A DNA stretch of 64,000 nucleotides, taken from Leeuwenhoekiella aestuarii. GTDB taxonomy: Bacteria > Bacteroidota > Bacteroidia > Flavobacteriales > Flavobacteriaceae. Every line of letters begins with the position of its first letter. The first letter of the stretch is position 1. The notes beneath the pieces are model-generated. The model did not search any database and had not been told where the DNA came from. It was given only the letters and a program-made list of their open reading frames with translations. This document shows positions 63,301 to 64,000 of this stretch, in pieces. Location: assembly GCF_004104055.1 (NCBI RefSeq), contig NZ_QOVJ01000004.1:248001-312000 (forward strand), in the 5' to 3' direction. The translations under genes were made by a program, and so were the position numbers.

Positions 63301-64000
63301 AATCAATCAGGTACTGGTATCGGTTTATCGCTTGCGCACTCGTTAACCGAGATGCACGACGGCAGTCTTAAATTGGTGACTTTAGACAAAACCTTAAATA
63401 CATTTGTGGTGCAGCTTCCTATTCATCAAAAAAATCATTTTGAGTTGTACGATAAGAAAACTCCAGAACAAGAACCAGTAGTTATTCCCAAAAAACCTGA
63501 GAAACTAACTTCAGGAACTAAACCGGTTATCATAGTCGCAGAAGACAATAAGGATCTGCGGGACTTTGTAGCAAAAGAATTGCAGGAACACTACAAGGTT
63601 TACACTGCAGAGAATGGGGAAATCGCTTTAAATCTTTTAGAAAAACATAGCGCGCACCTTGTTATCAGTGACATTGCTATGCCGGTGCTAGATGGTTTTA
63701 TGCTTTGCAAAGAAATTAAAACAAATATTGAAACCAGTCACATACCGGTTATTTTACTCACTTCTAAAAACGCGTTATCTGCAAAAATAGAAGGATTAGA
63801 GAGCGGTGCAGATGCTTATGTAAGCAAGCCATTTTCTGTAGCTTTTTTAAGTAAACAGGTTGAAAATCTCATCGAGAACCGAAAGCATATTATGCAGCAT
63901 TATGCCACGTCTCCACTCGCACATATGCGCAGTATTGCAAATACTAAAACCGATGAAGCATTTATTAAAAAGTTAGACGATACCATTGCTGATAATATGG
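60316..64000 (+). CDS. Hybrid two-component sensor/regulator (HTCS), 3' end cut off
   Basis: The frame is open from a stop at 60310-60312 to the window end, giving 1228 visible residues. The only suitable start is TTG at 60316, giving a signal peptide (M)KYFIYTFFLTLFLTQNLIAQ; no in-frame ATG lies near. Order of parts: two propellers of Reg_prop repeats (about 20-690, e.g. DSKGFLWFGTKDGLNRFDG), a Y_Y_Y domain (about 690-765), a membrane helix (about 770-793), a HisKA domain with His829 in FFTNISHEIRTPLTL, an ATPase domain with NLISNALKYG and GTGIGLSLA, and a receiver with Asp1119 in VISDIAMP. The AraC-type DNA-binding end lies beyond the window. HTCS proteins bind a glycan fragment in the periplasm and turn on the PUL. 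Confidence 0.93.
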   Translation, partial: MKYFIYTFFLTLFLTQNLIAQDYYFEHYTVEDGLSHNTVLSSLQDSKGFLWFGTKDGLNRFDGYSFKRFQYKTNDKKQLLGNYVESLLELDGHIYAGTDNGLFQYDYKQENFTLIEGTEDIIIHDIESDSSGNLWYIGNGTIYRFNPATKTTINFPPSNYFTCTQLLQTPNGAIIAAGLDELYLYEESSDSFKSLGFKIPNVLLSAFNINALLMLNEDVILMGTHNFGVLSFNLKTKETEQFLPVENPFYIHSLALRDNKELWVASESGIHIYNLETKEYTNLTKNYNDPYALSDNAIYTLTIDNNDGIWAGTYFGGVNHYTPTSRFFKKFFPKPAENSIVGNAVREIKADHNGNIWIGTEDNGLSKYNPKTDTFTNFKSKESGGILTHHNIHALMPDGDRMWVSYFDNGIDLIDINTNRILKHYQVGTLGKQRNNFVFSLVKTKEGKVYAATVRGIKVLDPKTDQFIISDYFPENYHYTSFIEDSRGVLWAGTYWDGIYYYNPKNQEKGYYQEENSKNRTISHNHINGIYEDASQRLWVTTENGLNLYNPNSQEFKTYTTQDGFPSNVFYAILEDDSGKLWTTTSNGLTSFDSDFKNLNTYTKAQGLLGNQFNYNSAYKDPNGRIYLGSVNGMVSFNPSEFMENSLESPLYLTGLQINNKEISVNETDKNPILPESITTLDKLKLGPEDSSFSINFAALGYNAPQMTQYWYKLDGLNTNWVALGTTNTVHFTKLSPGDYTLHVKSQNSNGVWSQETTPLQIEILPPFYLSTLAFVVYALFIILLIAVAFRVYHLYLARKNNRRMKLANDKKEKEVYQAKIEFFTNISHEIRTPLTLIKSPLEKILNNKKAYPEISSHLSIMNKNTTRILNLVNQLLDFRKTEIENMSLTFVQTDISQLVRKTKSRFTEAIADRNMELHLDIEDNVVAFVDAEALKKIVSNLISNALKYGDKQIYIQLKKEAIHFTISVKNDGYIIPETMSKKIFEPFYRLSEGENQSGTGIGLSLAHSLTEMHDGSLKLVTLDKTLNTFVVQLPIHQKNHFELYDKKTPEQEPVVIPKKPEKLTSGTKPVIIVAEDNKDLRDFVAKELQEHYKVYTAENGEIALNLLEKHSAHLVISDIAMPVLDGFMLCKEIKTNIETSHIPVILLTSKNALSAKIEGLESGADAYVSKPFSVAFLSKQVENLIENRKHIMQHYATSPLAHMRSIANTKTDEAFIKKLDDTIADNM

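Noticed and set aside
1-64000. Mobile element, CRISPR array, tRNA or phage remnant
   Set aside because: No transposase, integrase, spaced direct-repeat array or tRNA-like fold was noticed. The short palindromes fit operators, not CRISPR repeats.

Overview
The window is one dense polysaccharide-utilisation region from a Bacteroidota chromosome, most likely a Flavobacteriaceae member and plausibly marine. The grounds are low GC, SusC/SusD pairs, lipoprotein signals, an HTCS sensor, a sulfatase, and a lack of obvious Shine-Dalgarno sites. I saw no tRNA, rRNA, insertion sequence, CRISPR array or phage gene. Coding density is very high, and only one gene-free gap exceeds 300 bases (31935-32264).

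Layout. (1) 1-2837, plus strand: the end of a SusC, a SusD lipoprotein and a DUF3823 lipoprotein, closed by a hairpin terminator. (2) 3079-8080, plus: GH92, a Tat-exported Gfo/Idh/MocA protein and an alkaline phosphatase. (3) 8295-16819, plus: GH43, GH127-type, two GH92 and an SGNH esterase, ending at a bidirectional terminator. (4) 24629-16874, minus: GH125, GH92, GH97, an alpha/beta hydrolase and a ROK-type kinase. (5) 31934-24846, minus: SusC, SusD, SusE-like and GH76. (6) 38568-32265, minus: a phosphomannose-isomerase-like fusion, ROK kinase, MFS transporter and GH92, preceded by a GntR/UTRA regulator (39413-38685). (7) 45106-39651, minus: SusC, SusD and a discoidin-domain lipoprotein. (8) 45364-47799, plus: GMC flavoprotein and gluconate-dehydrogenase-type subunit 3. 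(9) 51870-47960, minus: double-DUF1080 lipoprotein and two Tat-exported Gfo/Idh/MocA proteins. (10) 55391-51979, minus: FucP-type MFS transporter and an aberrant GH92. (11) 58137-55585, minus: sulfatase and CE1-like esterase. (12) a GH2 (minus) divergent from a hybrid two-component sensor that runs off the window end.

The core is an alpha-mannan system. GH76 cuts the alpha-1,6 backbone, six GH92 enzymes and GH97 trim side chains, and GH125 removes terminal alpha-1,6-mannose. Phosphatase, sulfatase and esterases remove substituents, the SusCD pairs import oligosaccharides, and MFS, ROK and PMI-like proteins feed mannose into central metabolism. Two further layers stand out. The first is a palindromic operator, TAAAACGTTTTA, with eight perfect copies and two near copies, all between genes and in front of most units; no LacI-type regulator is encoded here. 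The second is a predicted periplasmic oxidative branch at 45.4-51.9 kb (GMC dehydrogenase, Gfo/Idh/MocA pair, DUF1080) that resembles the 3-keto-glycoside route. Beside it lies a GH92 whose catalytic-acid glutamate position is a glutamine.
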